64,000 bases of DNA from Pseudomonas abietaniphila (lineage in GTDB: Bacteria; Pseudomonadota; Gammaproteobacteria; Pseudomonadales; Pseudomonadaceae), in the NCBI RefSeq assembly GCF_039697315.1, contig NZ_CP155619.1, forward strand, positions 2,790,001-2,854,000. The letters run 5' to 3'. The translations under genes and the position numbers were made by a program. The notes beneath the pieces are model-generated. The model did no database searches. It saw nothing but the letters and a program-made list of their open reading frames with translations, and was not told the origin of the DNA. Position 1 is the first letter of the stretch. Every line of letters begins with the position of its first letter. Positions 27,451 to 36,359 of this stretch are shown piece after piece.

Positions 27451-28939
27451 GCGCAACGAAACACGCTTTGCGCGAACGCGGGCTCCTGCGTTGTTGCTCG
27501 CCGCGACACTCGGCCTGTTCGGCACGGCCCCGGTGATGGCCGACACGACCGTTGACGCACCCAAGGCGATCGACAAAGCCGCCAATACCCTCGAATCGCT
27601 GAAAGAGCTCGACGGCAAAGCGCCCGCCCGACGCACGCTGAACATTCAGTCGTGGAAAACCGCCGAAGGCGCTCGCGTGCTGTTCGTCGAAGCCCATGAA
27701 CTGCCCATGTTCGACATGCGACTGCTGTTCGCCGCCGGCAGCAGTCAGGACGGCGCGACGCCGGGTATCGCCCTGATCACCAACGCCATGCTCAACGAAG
27801 GCGTGAAAGGCAAGGATGTCAGCGCCATCGCCCAGGGTTTCGAAGGTCTTGGCGCCGATTTCGGCAACGGTTCCTACCGCGACATGGCCATTGCGTCGCT
27901 GCGCAGCCTGAGCGCCCCGGACAAGCGTGAGCCTGCGCTGAAGCTGTTCTCGGAAGTCGTCGGCAAACCCACCTTCCCGGCCGACTCGCTGGCGCGGATC
28001 AAGAACCAGTTGATGGCCAGCTTCGAGTACCAGAAACAGAACCCCGGCAAGCTGGCGGGCGACGAATTGTTCAAGCGCCTGTACGGCGATCACCCCTACG
28101 CACACCCGAGCATGGGCACGGCCAAAAGCATCACGCCCATCAACCTGGCGCAGCTGAAGGCCTTCCATGCCAAGGCGTATGCAGCGGGTAACGCGGTCAT
28201 TGCCCTGGTCGGCGACCTGTCCCGTTCGGAAGCGGAAGCCGTGGCCGCTCAGGTATCGGCGTCGTTGCCGAAAGGGCCGGCGCTGGCGAAGACCGTCGCA
28301 CCGACCGAGCCCAAACCAGGCGAAACCCATATCGAATTCCCCTCGAAGCAGACGCACCTGATGCTGGCTGAACTGGGCATCGACCGCGCCGACCCGGATT
28401 ACGCTGCGTTGTCGCTGGGTAACTCGATCCTGGGCGGCGGTGGCTTCGGCAGTCGCTTGATGTCGGAAGTCCGCGAGAAACGTGGCCTGACCTACGGCGT
28501 GTCCTCGGGCTTTACCCCGATGCAGGCACAAGGTCCATTCATGATCGGGCTGCAGACCCGCGCCGAACTGAGCGAAAACACGCTCAAACTGGTCAAGGAC
28601 ATCACCCGCGACTTCCTCGCCAACGGCCCGACCCAGAAAGAACTGGACGATGCCAAGCGTGAACTGGCGGGCAGTTTCCCGCTGTCGACCGCCAGCAACT
28701 CGGCGATCGTTGGCCAACTGGGTGCCATTGGCTTCTATAATCTGCCCCTGACCTACCTCGAAGACTTCATGACGCAGTCCCAGAGCGTCACCGTCGAGCA
28801 GATCAAAGCGGTGATGAACAAACACCTGGACGCTGACAAGCTGGTGATCGTGACTGCCGGTCCGACCGTCCCGCAGAAACCGCTGCCGCCCCCTACTGAT
28901 AAACCCGCCGAGCAACCTCTCGGCGTTCCGGAGCACTGA
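27443..28939 (+). CDS. M16 peptidase-like partner lacking the zinc motif
   Basis: A 498-residue secreted M16 homologue with a signal sequence ending near GTAPVMA. Where an active enzyme has HxxEH, this one has GIALITNAMLNEG, so no zinc ligands remain. The C-terminal half keeps the M16 substrate-binding pattern (EVREKRGLTYGVSSGF). It is most likely the non-catalytic half of a heterodimer with the preceding gene. GAGGAGAAAGCCC precedes the ATG, inside the end of the first gene. rsmD starts on the last base of its stop. Confidence 0.88.
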   Translation: MSKRNETRFARTRAPALLLAATLGLFGTAPVMADTTVDAPKAIDKAANTLESLKELDGKAPARRTLNIQSWKTAEGARVLFVEAHELPMFDMRLLFAAGSSQDGATPGIALITNAMLNEGVKGKDVSAIAQGFEGLGADFGNGSYRDMAIASLRSLSAPDKREPALKLFSEVVGKPTFPADSLARIKNQLMASFEYQKQNPGKLAGDELFKRLYGDHPYAHPSMGTAKSITPINLAQLKAFHAKAYAAGNAVIALVGDLSRSEAEAVAAQVSASLPKGPALAKTVAPTEPKPGETHIEFPSKQTHLMLAELGIDRADPDYAALSLGNSILGGGGFGSRLMSEVREKRGLTYGVSSGFTPMQAQGPFMIGLQTRAELSENTLKLVKDITRDFLANGPTQKELDDAKRELAGSFPLSTASNSAIVGQLGAIGFYNLPLTYLEDFMTQSQSVTVEQIKAVMNKHLDADKLVIVTAGPTVPQKPLPPPTDKPAEQPLGVPEH

Positions 28940-29559
28940 TGACCTCGACTTCCAAGCCGCCGCGTATCCACAAAGGGCACAAAATCCACACGGGCCTTGG
29001 CCAATTGCGGATTATCGGCGGCGAATGGCGCAGTCGGCGTCTGAGTTTCCCTGACGGCCCGGGTTTGCGCCCGACGCCGGATCGCGTGCGTGAAACCCTG
29101 TTCAACTGGCTGGCGCCTTATATCGAAGGCGCCCGTGTACTCGACCCGTTCGCGGGCAGCGGCGCGCTGTACCTGGAGGCCTTGTCCCGTGGCGCCAGCA
29201 TGGGCCTGGCCCTCGACACCAACTCAAGCGCCATTTCCAGCCTCCGCGAACACTTGGGCACCTTGCGCTGCACCGTCGGCAAGACGCACGCCACCGACGC
29301 ATTGCGTTACCTGGAATCGCAACCCGCTGAACAGTTCGACGTGGTTTTTCTCGACCCACCGTTCCATCAGAATCTGCTGACGCCCGCCTGCACGCTTCTC
29401 GAAGAGCGCAACTGGCTCGCGGATAACGCATGGATCTACACCGAGAGTGAAACCGCGCCGTCGACCCTCGGTCTGCCGGGCAACTGGCGCCTGCACCGTG
29501 AGAAGAAGGCCGGGCAGGTGTATTACGCGCTGTGGGAAAGAAGTGTTGTCGCAGGCTGA
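28939..29559 (+). CDS. rsmD: 16S rRNA (guanine966-N2)-methyltransferase RsmD
   Basis: A 206-residue class I methyltransferase. LRIIGGEWRSRRLSFPD near the N-terminus, RPTPDRVRETLFNWL, the SAM motif LDPFAGSGALYLEAL near residue 70 and the catalytic FLDPPFHQN near 137 are all present. It overlaps the preceding peptidase by one base (TGATG). A Lys-rich extension precedes the domain. Confidence 0.95.
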   Translation: MTSTSKPPRIHKGHKIHTGLGQLRIIGGEWRSRRLSFPDGPGLRPTPDRVRETLFNWLAPYIEGARVLDPFAGSGALYLEALSRGASMGLALDTNSSAISSLREHLGTLRCTVGKTHATDALRYLESQPAEQFDVVFLDPPFHQNLLTPACTLLEERNWLADNAWIYTESETAPSTLGLPGNWRLHREKKAGQVYYALWERSVVAG

Positions 29560-30559
29560 CAGCCGTCCGTTCGTTCCCGCGTTCGGACTCGGCAACCCTC
29601 ACCTGCAGACCCTCTGGGGTCCGCTCTGGCGAAAAACCATTCACATGGATCGTCGACGCGAGCGCATCTGGCTGGAGGACGGGGACTTCCTCGACATGGA
29701 CTGGTACGGCCCGCACGACGCCAAGGTGCCCGTCGTACTGGTGCTCCATGGCCTCACCGGCTCCTCCAACTCGCCGTACGTCGTCGGCCTGCAGCAAGCC
29801 ATGGAGAAACGTGGCTGGACCAGCGTTGCGCTGAACTGGCGAGGCTGCTCAGGCGAACCCAATCTGCTTCCGCGCAGCTACCACTCCGGCGCGAGCGAAG
29901 ACCTTGCGGCCGTCATCGCACATATCCGAACTGCGCGCCCCTTGGCGCCGCTGTACGCGGTCGGGTATTCGCTGGGCGGCAACATTCTGCTCAAGCACTT
30001 GGGCGAGTCAGGGCTGGAGAGCAATCTTCAGGGTGCGGCGGCGGTCTCGGTGCCGTTCAGGCTGGATGAATGCGCCGACCGTATCGGTCTGGGTTTTTCA
30101 AAGGTCTATCAACGGCATTTCATGCGTGAAATGGTCGGCTACATCCGGGACAAGCAGCGGCGCTTTCAGCATGAAGGCATGAATGAGGGCCTCGCCGTCC
30201 TCGCCGCGCTGGGCTCGCTGGACAACCTACGAACCTTCTGGGAATTCGATGGAAAGGTGACCGCACCGCTCAACGGTTTTGTCGACGCTAAGGATTACTA
30301 CCGACGCGCCTCAAGCCGTTATTTCCTCGGGGCCATTCGCACACCAACGCTGCTGGTGCAGGCAATCGACGACCCGTTCGTGTTCAGGCACAGCCTGCCC
30401 GAAACGAGCGAGCTTTCCGCCAGCACGCAATTCGATCTGCAGAACCATGGCGGTCATGTGGGGTTTGTCGGCGGCACGATCAAAACGCCGACCTATTACC
30501 TGGAGAAGCGGATTCCGGAATGGTTGGTGGATGTGCACGGTGCCGACACTCACCTGTAG
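29543..30559 (+). CDS. YheT-like alpha/beta hydrolase
   Basis: A hydrolase of about 338 residues with the YheT-type N-terminus FGLGNPHLQTLWGPLWR. The oxyanion region is VLHGLTGSSNSPYV, the nucleophile Ser is in AVGYSLGGNILLKHLGE, and the catalytic His is in NHGGHVGFVGG near the end. Substrate unknown; relatives act on small esters. The start is uncertain: GTG at 29543 has GGGAAAGAA just before it and is used here; TTG at 29546 is an alternative. It overlaps the end of rsmD by 17 bases. Confidence 0.85.
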   Translation: MLSQADSRPFVPAFGLGNPHLQTLWGPLWRKTIHMDRRRERIWLEDGDFLDMDWYGPHDAKVPVVLVLHGLTGSSNSPYVVGLQQAMEKRGWTSVALNWRGCSGEPNLLPRSYHSGASEDLAAVIAHIRTARPLAPLYAVGYSLGGNILLKHLGESGLESNLQGAAAVSVPFRLDECADRIGLGFSKVYQRHFMREMVGYIRDKQRRFQHEGMNEGLAVLAALGSLDNLRTFWEFDGKVTAPLNGFVDAKDYYRRASSRYFLGAIRTPTLLVQAIDDPFVFRHSLPETSELSASTQFDLQNHGGHVGFVGGTIKTPTYYLEKRIPEWLVDVHGADTHL

Positions 30560-30636
30560 ACACTCTCCACTGTGCAAGATCGTTCAAGACAGCGAAACAC
30601 CACGCGCCTAACATTCGGGGCATAAGGAGAAACACC

Positions 30637-31365
30637 ATGTCCCGTCATCAACTCTACGTTCGCGGTCTTCGCGACAGTGTGCCCATGCTCGTCGGCATTG
30701 CGCCGTTCGGCATCATCTTCGGAACCCTCGCCGGAGTCGGCGGTTTGTCGCTGTTGCAAGCGGTCGGCATGTCGATGTTCGTCTATGCAGGCTCGGCTCA
30801 ATTTATCGTCGTCAGCCTTATGGGCGCCGGGGCCAGCGCCGTGGTGATTCTGCTGACCACCTTCATCGTCAACCTGCGCCATGTGCTCTACAGCGCCACG
30901 TTGCAGCCGCAGGTCCATGGCTTGCCGCAACGCTGGCGATTGCTGCTGGCGTTCTGGCTGACCGACGAAACCTTCGCGGTGGTGCAGCGCTATTACCTCG
31001 TCCACGGCCGCCAACCGCTGGCGCATTGGTATTGGCTGGGCGTGACCAGCGCACTGTATGCCTGTTGGGTCGGCAGCTCGCTGGTGGGCGTGTTGTTCGG
31101 TCAGGCGGTGCCGGACATGGCGAGCTGGGGTCTGGAGTTCGCGATGCTGGCAACGTTCATCGGCATCGTGGTGCCGCTGTTACGCAATCAGCCGCAGATC
31201 GCCGCTGCACTGGCCGCGGGCGCTGTGGCACTGATGACGTGGTCGCTGCCGTACAAACTGGGGTTGATGGCGGCCGCGTTCAGCGGGATTGCCGTGGGTG
31301 TTCTGCTTGAACGTCGACAGGCGGCCAATTCCCATGACCGCTCGCACGAGGAGGCTCAGTCATGA
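30637..31365 (+). CDS. azlC: AzlC-family branched-chain amino acid exporter, large subunit
   Basis: A 242-residue membrane protein with about seven hydrophobic segments. PMLVGIAPFGIIFGTLA and YAGSAQFIVVSLMGAGAS are AzlC signatures. With the small AzlD it exports branched-chain amino acids in other bacteria. ATAAGGAGAAACACC precedes the ATG. It overlaps azlD by four bases. Confidence 0.9.
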   Translation: MSRHQLYVRGLRDSVPMLVGIAPFGIIFGTLAGVGGLSLLQAVGMSMFVYAGSAQFIVVSLMGAGASAVVILLTTFIVNLRHVLYSATLQPQVHGLPQRWRLLLAFWLTDETFAVVQRYYLVHGRQPLAHWYWLGVTSALYACWVGSSLVGVLFGQAVPDMASWGLEFAMLATFIGIVVPLLRNQPQIAAALAAGAVALMTWSLPYKLGLMAAAFSGIAVGVLLERRQAANSHDRSHEEAQS

Positions 31366-31685
31366 GCTATTGGTGGCTGATTCTGGGCATGACGGCAATC
31401 ACCTTTCTGATGCGCTACAGCCTCTTCGCATGGCCCAACCTACGCTTCCCGCCGGTCGTGCGCCAAGGCCTGCACTACGTGCCTACGGCCGTACTGACCG
31501 CCATCGTGGTGCCCGGTATGCTGCTGCCGGACGGCGAGCATTGGCAGGTGTCGTTTCAGAACGCCTACTTGCTGGCCGGCATCGCGGCCATCGCGATTGC
31601 AGCGTTCAGCCGTCACCTGCTGGCGACCATTGGTGGCGGCCTGGTGGTGTTTTTTCTGCTGCGATGGACGATGGGGCAGATATAG
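31362..31685 (+). CDS. azlD: AzlD-family transporter small subunit
   Basis: A 107-residue protein with four hydrophobic segments and the AzlD pattern MTAITFLMRYSLF and VPTAVLTAIVVPGMLLP. Always paired with AzlC. Last gene of this pair, followed by a REPIN. Confidence 0.9.
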   Translation: MSYWWLILGMTAITFLMRYSLFAWPNLRFPPVVRQGLHYVPTAVLTAIVVPGMLLPDGEHWQVSFQNAYLLAGIAAIAIAAFSRHLLATIGGGLVVFFLLRWTMGQI

Positions 31686-31714
31686 CGCGAACTCGGCCAG
31701 ACATACTTGCCCCT

Positions 31715-31802
31715 GTGGGAGCGAACTCATTCGCGAAAGGAGGGTACATTCGATACATCTCGATCGGCTGCCCCACTCCATCGCGAATGAATTCCCTCCC
31801 AC
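31715..31802. repeat. REPIN (GTGGGAGCGAACTC family)
   Basis: Left arm GTGGGAGCGAACTCATTCGC at 31715; right arm GCGAATGAATTCCCTCCCAC ends at 31802. The right arm has a G-to-C-side mismatch near its end, so this pair has begun to decay. It lies between convergent azlD and sseA. Confidence 0.8.
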
Positions 31803-31857
31803 AGATCCAGTCCGGCAGCCGATCGATCAAGACTCCCAAACCGATCAGCAGAGCGCG

Positions 31858-32712
31858 TCACTCCCCTGTCGCAACTCCACGAGCCGGATCATTGATCCAC
31901 TCGCTCCACGACCCTGCATACAACCTGCCCAGCGGATAGCCCGCCAGGCACAATGCGAACAGGTTATGGCACGCCGTGACACCGGAACCGCAGTAAGCCA
32001 CCAACTGATCTGGCGAGCGGCCTTTTAACGTTTGCGCAAACCGCTGCTTGAGCTGTTCAGCCGGGAGGAAACGTCCATCGGGGCCCAGATTGTCGGTAAA
32101 CGCTGCGCATTGAGCACCGGGAATGTGCCCTGCAATCGGGTCGATAGGCTCGACCTCGCCGCGAAAGCGTGCCGGCGCACGGGCATCGATCAAGGTCATC
32201 TCCGGGGTTCCGAGTCGCGCCTGCAAATCCGCTGCGCTCAACACCAGGGATTCATCGGGAGCGCCATCGAACGCGCCTTGTCGGTGATCCGGCGGGTCCA
32301 GACTCAACGGCAGCCCCGCCGCATGCCACGCCTTCAGACCGCCGTCGAGGATGAACACGCCATCTCGCTTGCCCAACCACGCCAGTAACCACCATGCACG
32401 GGCCGCGTATGCGCCTGGGCCATCGTCATAAAGCACAATCTCGCTGTCGTTGTTGACGCCCCAAAAGCGCAGGCGCTCGATCAGCACCTGCGGGTCCGGC
32501 AGCGGATGGCGCCCCGTGACGCCTTTGGTGATGGGTCCGCTCAAGTCATTGAGCAGGTCCGCGTACGAAGAACCCTCTATGTGACCTTCGGCATAGCTGC
32601 GCTGGCCGTAGTCCAGGTCATCAAGAGAGGAACGACAATCCAGAACCACAAGCCCGGGTTGTTGTTGGCGTTCGGCCAGTTGTTGCGGGCTGATCAATTG
32701 CGCGATGGACAT
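31858..32712 (-). CDS. sseA: Sulfurtransferase, 3-mercaptopyruvate / thiosulfate type (SseA-like)
   Basis: A 284-residue protein with two rhodanese domains. The catalytic Cys of the second domain is in VAYCGSGVTACHN; the loop CGSGVTA favours mercaptopyruvate sulfurtransferase. The first domain keeps VVLDCRSSLDD but is usually inactive in this family. The ATG at 32710-32712 with CAGGAGCCTGTC upstream is preferred to 32757. It lies 69 bases downstream of the TetR gene on the same strand. Confidence 0.88.
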   Translation of the reverse strand: MSIAQLISPQQLAERQQQPGLVVLDCRSSLDDLDYGQRSYAEGHIEGSSYADLLNDLSGPITKGVTGRHPLPDPQVLIERLRFWGVNNDSEIVLYDDGPGAYAARAWWLLAWLGKRDGVFILDGGLKAWHAAGLPLSLDPPDHRQGAFDGAPDESLVLSAADLQARLGTPEMTLIDARAPARFRGEVEPIDPIAGHIPGAQCAAFTDNLGPDGRFLPAEQLKQRFAQTLKGRSPDQLVAYCGSGVTACHNLFALCLAGYPLGRLYAGSWSEWINDPARGVATGE

Positions 32713-32781
32713 GACAGGCTCCTGCAGACAGTGAAAGTGGCGATAGCGATAAGACAATCCATTTGAGCGGATGAACGCGCT

Positions 32782-33468
32782 TCAGCTCGCGTCCTCCAGT
32801 GCCTTGTTGAGCGGCACATAAAATTCGGCGCACAGCGCATGCACGGCTTCCCGCGCGTCCGGGGTAACGTAAGCGAGTTCGAGCATCAGCACTTGATACA
32901 CGCCGCGCCGGATAGCGTCTTCGTTCAGGTGCGTGGCGTTTTCCCGGGTGGTGCAGAGGAAACGCACCCAGGACGTCAAGATGATCCAGGCATTGAGCGT
33001 GAGCGATTCGATCTGGACCTTGTCCATCTCCAGAATCCCGGCTTCGACGAAACCGCCGTAAATGGCCATGGCCTTGATCAGGCAATGCTGCGAGAACCGC
33101 CGATAACGCGCCGCCAGCTCAGGGTCGGCATCGAGCAGATGTTCCAGGTCGCGGTGCAAAAACCGGTAGCGCCACATCCCGTCGAGAATCGCCGTCAGGT
33201 AATGACGCTTGTCTTCGACACCTGGCAAGCGACCTTTGGGCGGATGCAAAAAGCTGTCGACCAAGGCTTCGTATTCGGTGAACAGCTCGGCGATGATCGC
33301 CTGCTTGTTGGCGAAGTGGTAATACAGATTGCCCGGCGAAATCTCCATGTGCGCAGCGATGTGGTTAGTGCTGACGCTGCGCTCACCCTGCAGATTGAAC
33401 AGCTCCAGGCTGCTCTGCACGATGCGTTCACGGGTCTTGATGCGTAAGGTTTTAATGCGCGGCGCCAT
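32782..33468 (-). CDS. TetR-family transcriptional regulator
   Basis: A 228-residue regulator with an N-terminal TetR helix-turn-helix (RERIVQSSLELFNLQGERSV ending in ISPGNLYYHFANKQAII, about residues 13-60) and an all-helical ligand domain. It is 73 bases downstream of an MFS gene on the same strand and 1.4 kb from the divergent aldehyde dehydrogenase operon. The P. aeruginosa gene in the matching place also lies beside that operon, so regulation of it is a reasonable inference. Ligand unknown. Confidence 0.9.
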   Translation of the reverse strand: MAPRIKTLRIKTRERIVQSSLELFNLQGERSVSTNHIAAHMEISPGNLYYHFANKQAIIAELFTEYEALVDSFLHPPKGRLPGVEDKRHYLTAILDGMWRYRFLHRDLEHLLDADPELAARYRRFSQHCLIKAMAIYGGFVEAGILEMDKVQIESLTLNAWIILTSWVRFLCTTRENATHLNEDAIRRGVYQVLMLELAYVTPDAREAVHALCAEFYVPLNKALEDAS

Positions 33469-33541
33469 GCTCGACTCGAACGTTGGGACGTGACAGGAAT
33501 GTGTCCGATCTTAACGCAAGCGCCGCGATGCGGTGCAGCCC

Positions 33542-34738
33542 TCACGACTCGACGGATGCCGTGACCTTCGTACGGGTGGCGATGGCCACGGCAAGACCGA
33601 TCAACGCGGCGGCGACTGCCAGCGCGAGAATTACGCCTCGCAACCCCATCGACACGGCCAGAACACCTACCAACAATCCGGCCAACGGTTGGGTCAGGTT
33701 GTTCAGCAACGTAATGACACCAACGGTCTTGCCGAAATCGCGCACCGGAATCACCCGCTGGCGAATGGTCCGCATGTAGACGTTGAACATCTTGTCGAAG
33801 CCGACGACGAGCAGAAAACCCACCACATAAATCTCGGAGGCAGCACCTGTGGCGGTGATCAGCGCCCCTAGCGTGATGGCGCAATACGACACCCTGCCCA
33901 GCAACGACAGCGGTAACGCGATACGGGCGAGCCCGAACAGAATCAGGATGGTGACCAGCGCCCCCGCCGCTTGAAGCCCCGCGTAGAAGTCTTTGCTTTC
34001 ACCGAATGAGCCGATGACCATGGCGGCCGAGCTGGCCAGCGTCACGCCCACGATGAGATTCACGCCCGCCGCCAGGCAGATGATCTTTTTGAGCTCGACG
34101 GACTGACGAATGTGGCTGAAGGCAATGCGCAAGGGCTGAAACCAGATGTCTGCGTGCTGCTCGAAGGTCTCCAGCGTCACGTTGCTGGAACGCTGCCACT
34201 CACGCATCGCGACGTCAGCCAGCACGAACAGCAGCGCAACGCCGATCACCACGCCTGGCCACGGGCAGAACTCCAGCGAGAGCGCTGCCAGCAACGGCCC
34301 GAGGACGAGCCCGGTCTGGTCGGCGATCTGTGAGTAGGACAGCGTCTTGCCGTATCGGTAATCCGCGAAGATATGGGGCATCACCACTTCACGCGCCATG
34401 ATCCCCTGAGTGGTCAGCACGCCGCAGATCGCGGAGAGCAGCACCAGCCAGTAGATCCCGCCAAACAGCCCGTACAAGACTACGGCAACCATGCAGACCA
34501 CCGCGCGGTACATCTGGCTGATGTGCAGCAGGCGAATCGGGGCGAACTTGTCGCACAGCGCGCCGCAGATGGGGAACGCCAGGAACCGCGGCAGCGTCTC
34601 GACGAAAAACGCCAGGCCCGCCCAGGAAGCGCTTTGGGTCGTCTGGAAGACGATCAGCGGCACCAGAAACAGCAGAACTTGGTCGGCAAGCCGCGAAAGA
34701 AAGAGGGAAAAGAAGAACGCCAGATAGTCCGTACGCAT
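33542..34738 (-). CDS. MFS transporter
   Basis: A 398-residue major facilitator with about 11-12 hydrophobic segments. FLSRLADQVLLFLVPL begins the first helix, CGALCDKFAPIRLLHISQ is the loop 2-3 motif, and the second half repeats the pattern less clearly. Substrate cannot be predicted. GGAGTCTCA precedes the ATG at 34736-34738. It is divergent from the aldehyde dehydrogenase gene across a 181-base gap and appears to be an addition to the order I recall from P. aeruginosa, where the TetR gene directly neighbours the dehydrogenase. Confidence 0.85.
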   Translation of the reverse strand: MRTDYLAFFFSLFLSRLADQVLLFLVPLIVFQTTQSASWAGLAFFVETLPRFLAFPICGALCDKFAPIRLLHISQMYRAVVCMVAVVLYGLFGGIYWLVLLSAICGVLTTQGIMAREVVMPHIFADYRYGKTLSYSQIADQTGLVLGPLLAALSLEFCPWPGVVIGVALLFVLADVAMREWQRSSNVTLETFEQHADIWFQPLRIAFSHIRQSVELKKIICLAAGVNLIVGVTLASSAAMVIGSFGESKDFYAGLQAAGALVTILILFGLARIALPLSLLGRVSYCAITLGALITATGAASEIYVVGFLLVVGFDKMFNVYMRTIRQRVIPVRDFGKTVGVITLLNNLTQPLAGLLVGVLAVSMGLRGVILALAVAAALIGLAVAIATRTKVTASVES

Positions 34739-34859
34739 TGAGACTCCATGTCGGGTGTTGCGAAACGATTCGCCAGGAACCGGCGCGAAGCAGTCTGGCC
34801 CGCAGATTTGCGCTGTGCAAGCGTCATGACCCTCTCGGCAATGATCATGACGAGGCCAT

Positions 34860-34888
34860 TTGACTTTATAGAGCAATGACTCTAAAAC
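34860..34888 (+). promoter_or_regulatory. Candidate promoter with a TetR-type operator in its spacer
   Basis: TTGACT (34860-34865), 17 bases, TAAAAC (34883-34888) fits a sigma-70 promoter about 25 bases before the dehydrogenase ATG. Inside the spacer lies the perfect inverted repeat TAGAG-N6-CTCTA (34869-34884), which extends to TT-A-TAGAG/CTCTA-A-AA with one mismatch pair. A repressor bound there would block RNA polymerase directly. The nearby TetR protein is the obvious candidate, by inference only. Confidence 0.5.
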
Positions 34889-34919
34889 AACGTTACAACG
34901 TCCAAAAGGAACTGCAGCA

Positions 34920-36359
34920 ATGCCTGTCGAATCCGTCCGCTTGCCCCCGCCTGACGACCTTCCCGACCCGAATGCCGAACTTCAGCGAGTGTTCGACAGT
35001 CAGCGTCGGGCGTTCGCGGCAAACCCGATGCCGGTCGCCGGGCAACGCCTGCAGTGGCTCGACAGCCTTCGCCAGTTGCTCAGCCACGAACGCCAGGCGT
35101 TGATCGACGCGATCAGCACGGATTTCAGCCACCGCAGCGCCGACGAGACGCTGCTCGCCGAATTGATGCCGAGTCTTCACAACATTCATTACGCACGCCG
35201 TCATCTGAAGAAGTGGATGCGCGCATCTCGGCGCCACGTGGGTATGGCATTCCAGCCCGCCTCGGCCAAAGTCATCTATCAGCCGCTGGGCGTGATTGGC
35301 GTGATCGTGCCGTGGAATTACCCGCTGTACCTGGCAATTGGTCCGCTGGTGGGCGCCTTGGCGGCAGGCAATCGGGTGATGCTCAAGCTCAGCGAGTCCA
35401 CGCCTGCGACAGGTGAGTTGCTCAAAAAGCTGTTCGCCCAGGTTTTCCCCGAGGACCTGGTGTCGGTGGTGCTGGGCGAGGCGGACGTCGGCGTGGCGTT
35501 TTCCCGACTGCCGTTTGATCATTTATTGTTCACTGGCGCCACCAGTGTCGGGCGACACGTGATGCGCGCTGCGGCAGATAACCTGACGCCCGTCACGCTG
35601 GAGTTGGGCGGTAAGTCCCCTGCGATCGTCTCCCATGACGTCCCGTTGAAGGACGCTGCCGAGCGCATCGCTTTCGGCAAAACGCTGAACGCCGGCCAGA
35701 CCTGTGTCGCGCCGGATTACGTTCTGGTGCCCAAGGAGCGCGTCGAGGATTTTGTCGACGCCTACAAAAAGGCAGTCACCGGGTTCTATCCGACACTGGC
35801 GGACAACCCGGACTACACGGCCATCATCAACCCACGGCACATGGCCCGGTTGAACAGCTACGTGGCCGACGCGACGAGCAAGGGCGCAACTGTCATCTCG
35901 CTGTACGAAGAGGGCCAGGGAAGACGCATGCCGTTCAGTCTCATACTCGGCGTCAAGGACGAGATGCTGGTCATGCAGGACGAGATTTTCGGCCCGCTGT
36001 TACCCATCGTCCCTTACGAGCGCATCGAGCAGGCCTTCGACTACATCAATCAACGACCTCGCCCACTCGCGCTGTATTACTTCGGCTACAACAAGACCGA
36101 GCAAAAACGCGTGCTGGAGCAGACGCATTCCGGTGGCGTCTGCCTGAACGACACCTTGCTCCATGTCGCCCAAGACGACTTGCCCTTCGGCGGTATCGGC
36201 GCATCCGGGATGGGGCACTACCACGGTCACGAAGGTTTTCTGACATTCAGCAAGGCCAAAGGCGTGTTCATCAAGCAGCGTTTCAACGCCGCGCGGCTGA
36301 TTTATCCACCGTATGGCAAGGCGATACAGAAGCTGATTCAGCGGTTGTTCGTGCGATGA
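34920..36359 (+). CDS. Aldehyde dehydrogenase, coniferyl-aldehyde type
   Basis: A 479-residue NAD(P)-dependent aldehyde dehydrogenase. VPWNYPLYLAIGPLVGALAAG is the cofactor-side motif, LFTGATSVGRHV follows, the catalytic Glu is at about 229 (VTLELGGKSP) and the Cys at about 262 (GQTCVAPDY). The short form with GQTCVAPDY and a hydrophobic C-terminal end resembles coniferyl aldehyde dehydrogenases (CalB) and fatty-aldehyde enzymes. It overlaps the next gene by four bases. The real substrate is open; context suggests it finishes an alcohol oxidation begun by the GMC enzyme. Confidence 0.9.
   Translation: MPVESVRLPPPDDLPDPNAELQRVFDSQRRAFAANPMPVAGQRLQWLDSLRQLLSHERQALIDAISTDFSHRSADETLLAELMPSLHNIHYARRHLKKWMRASRRHVGMAFQPASAKVIYQPLGVIGVIVPWNYPLYLAIGPLVGALAAGNRVMLKLSESTPATGELLKKLFAQVFPEDLVSVVLGEADVGVAFSRLPFDHLLFTGATSVGRHVMRAAADNLTPVTLELGGKSPAIVSHDVPLKDAAERIAFGKTLNAGQTCVAPDYVLVPKERVEDFVDAYKKAVTGFYPTLADNPDYTAIINPRHMARLNSYVADATSKGATVISLYEEGQGRRMPFSLILGVKDEMLVMQDEIFGPLLPIVPYERIEQAFDYINQRPRPLALYYFGYNKTEQKRVLEQTHSGGVCLNDTLLHVAQDDLPFGGIGASGMGHYHGHEGFLTFSKAKGVFIKQRFNAARLIYPPYGKAIQKLIQRLFVR

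Noticed and set aside
27392..28936. A 514-residue open frame opposite the second M16 gene.
   Set aside because: Low-information Arg/Gln/Gly-rich translation typical of antisense frames in Pseudomonas.
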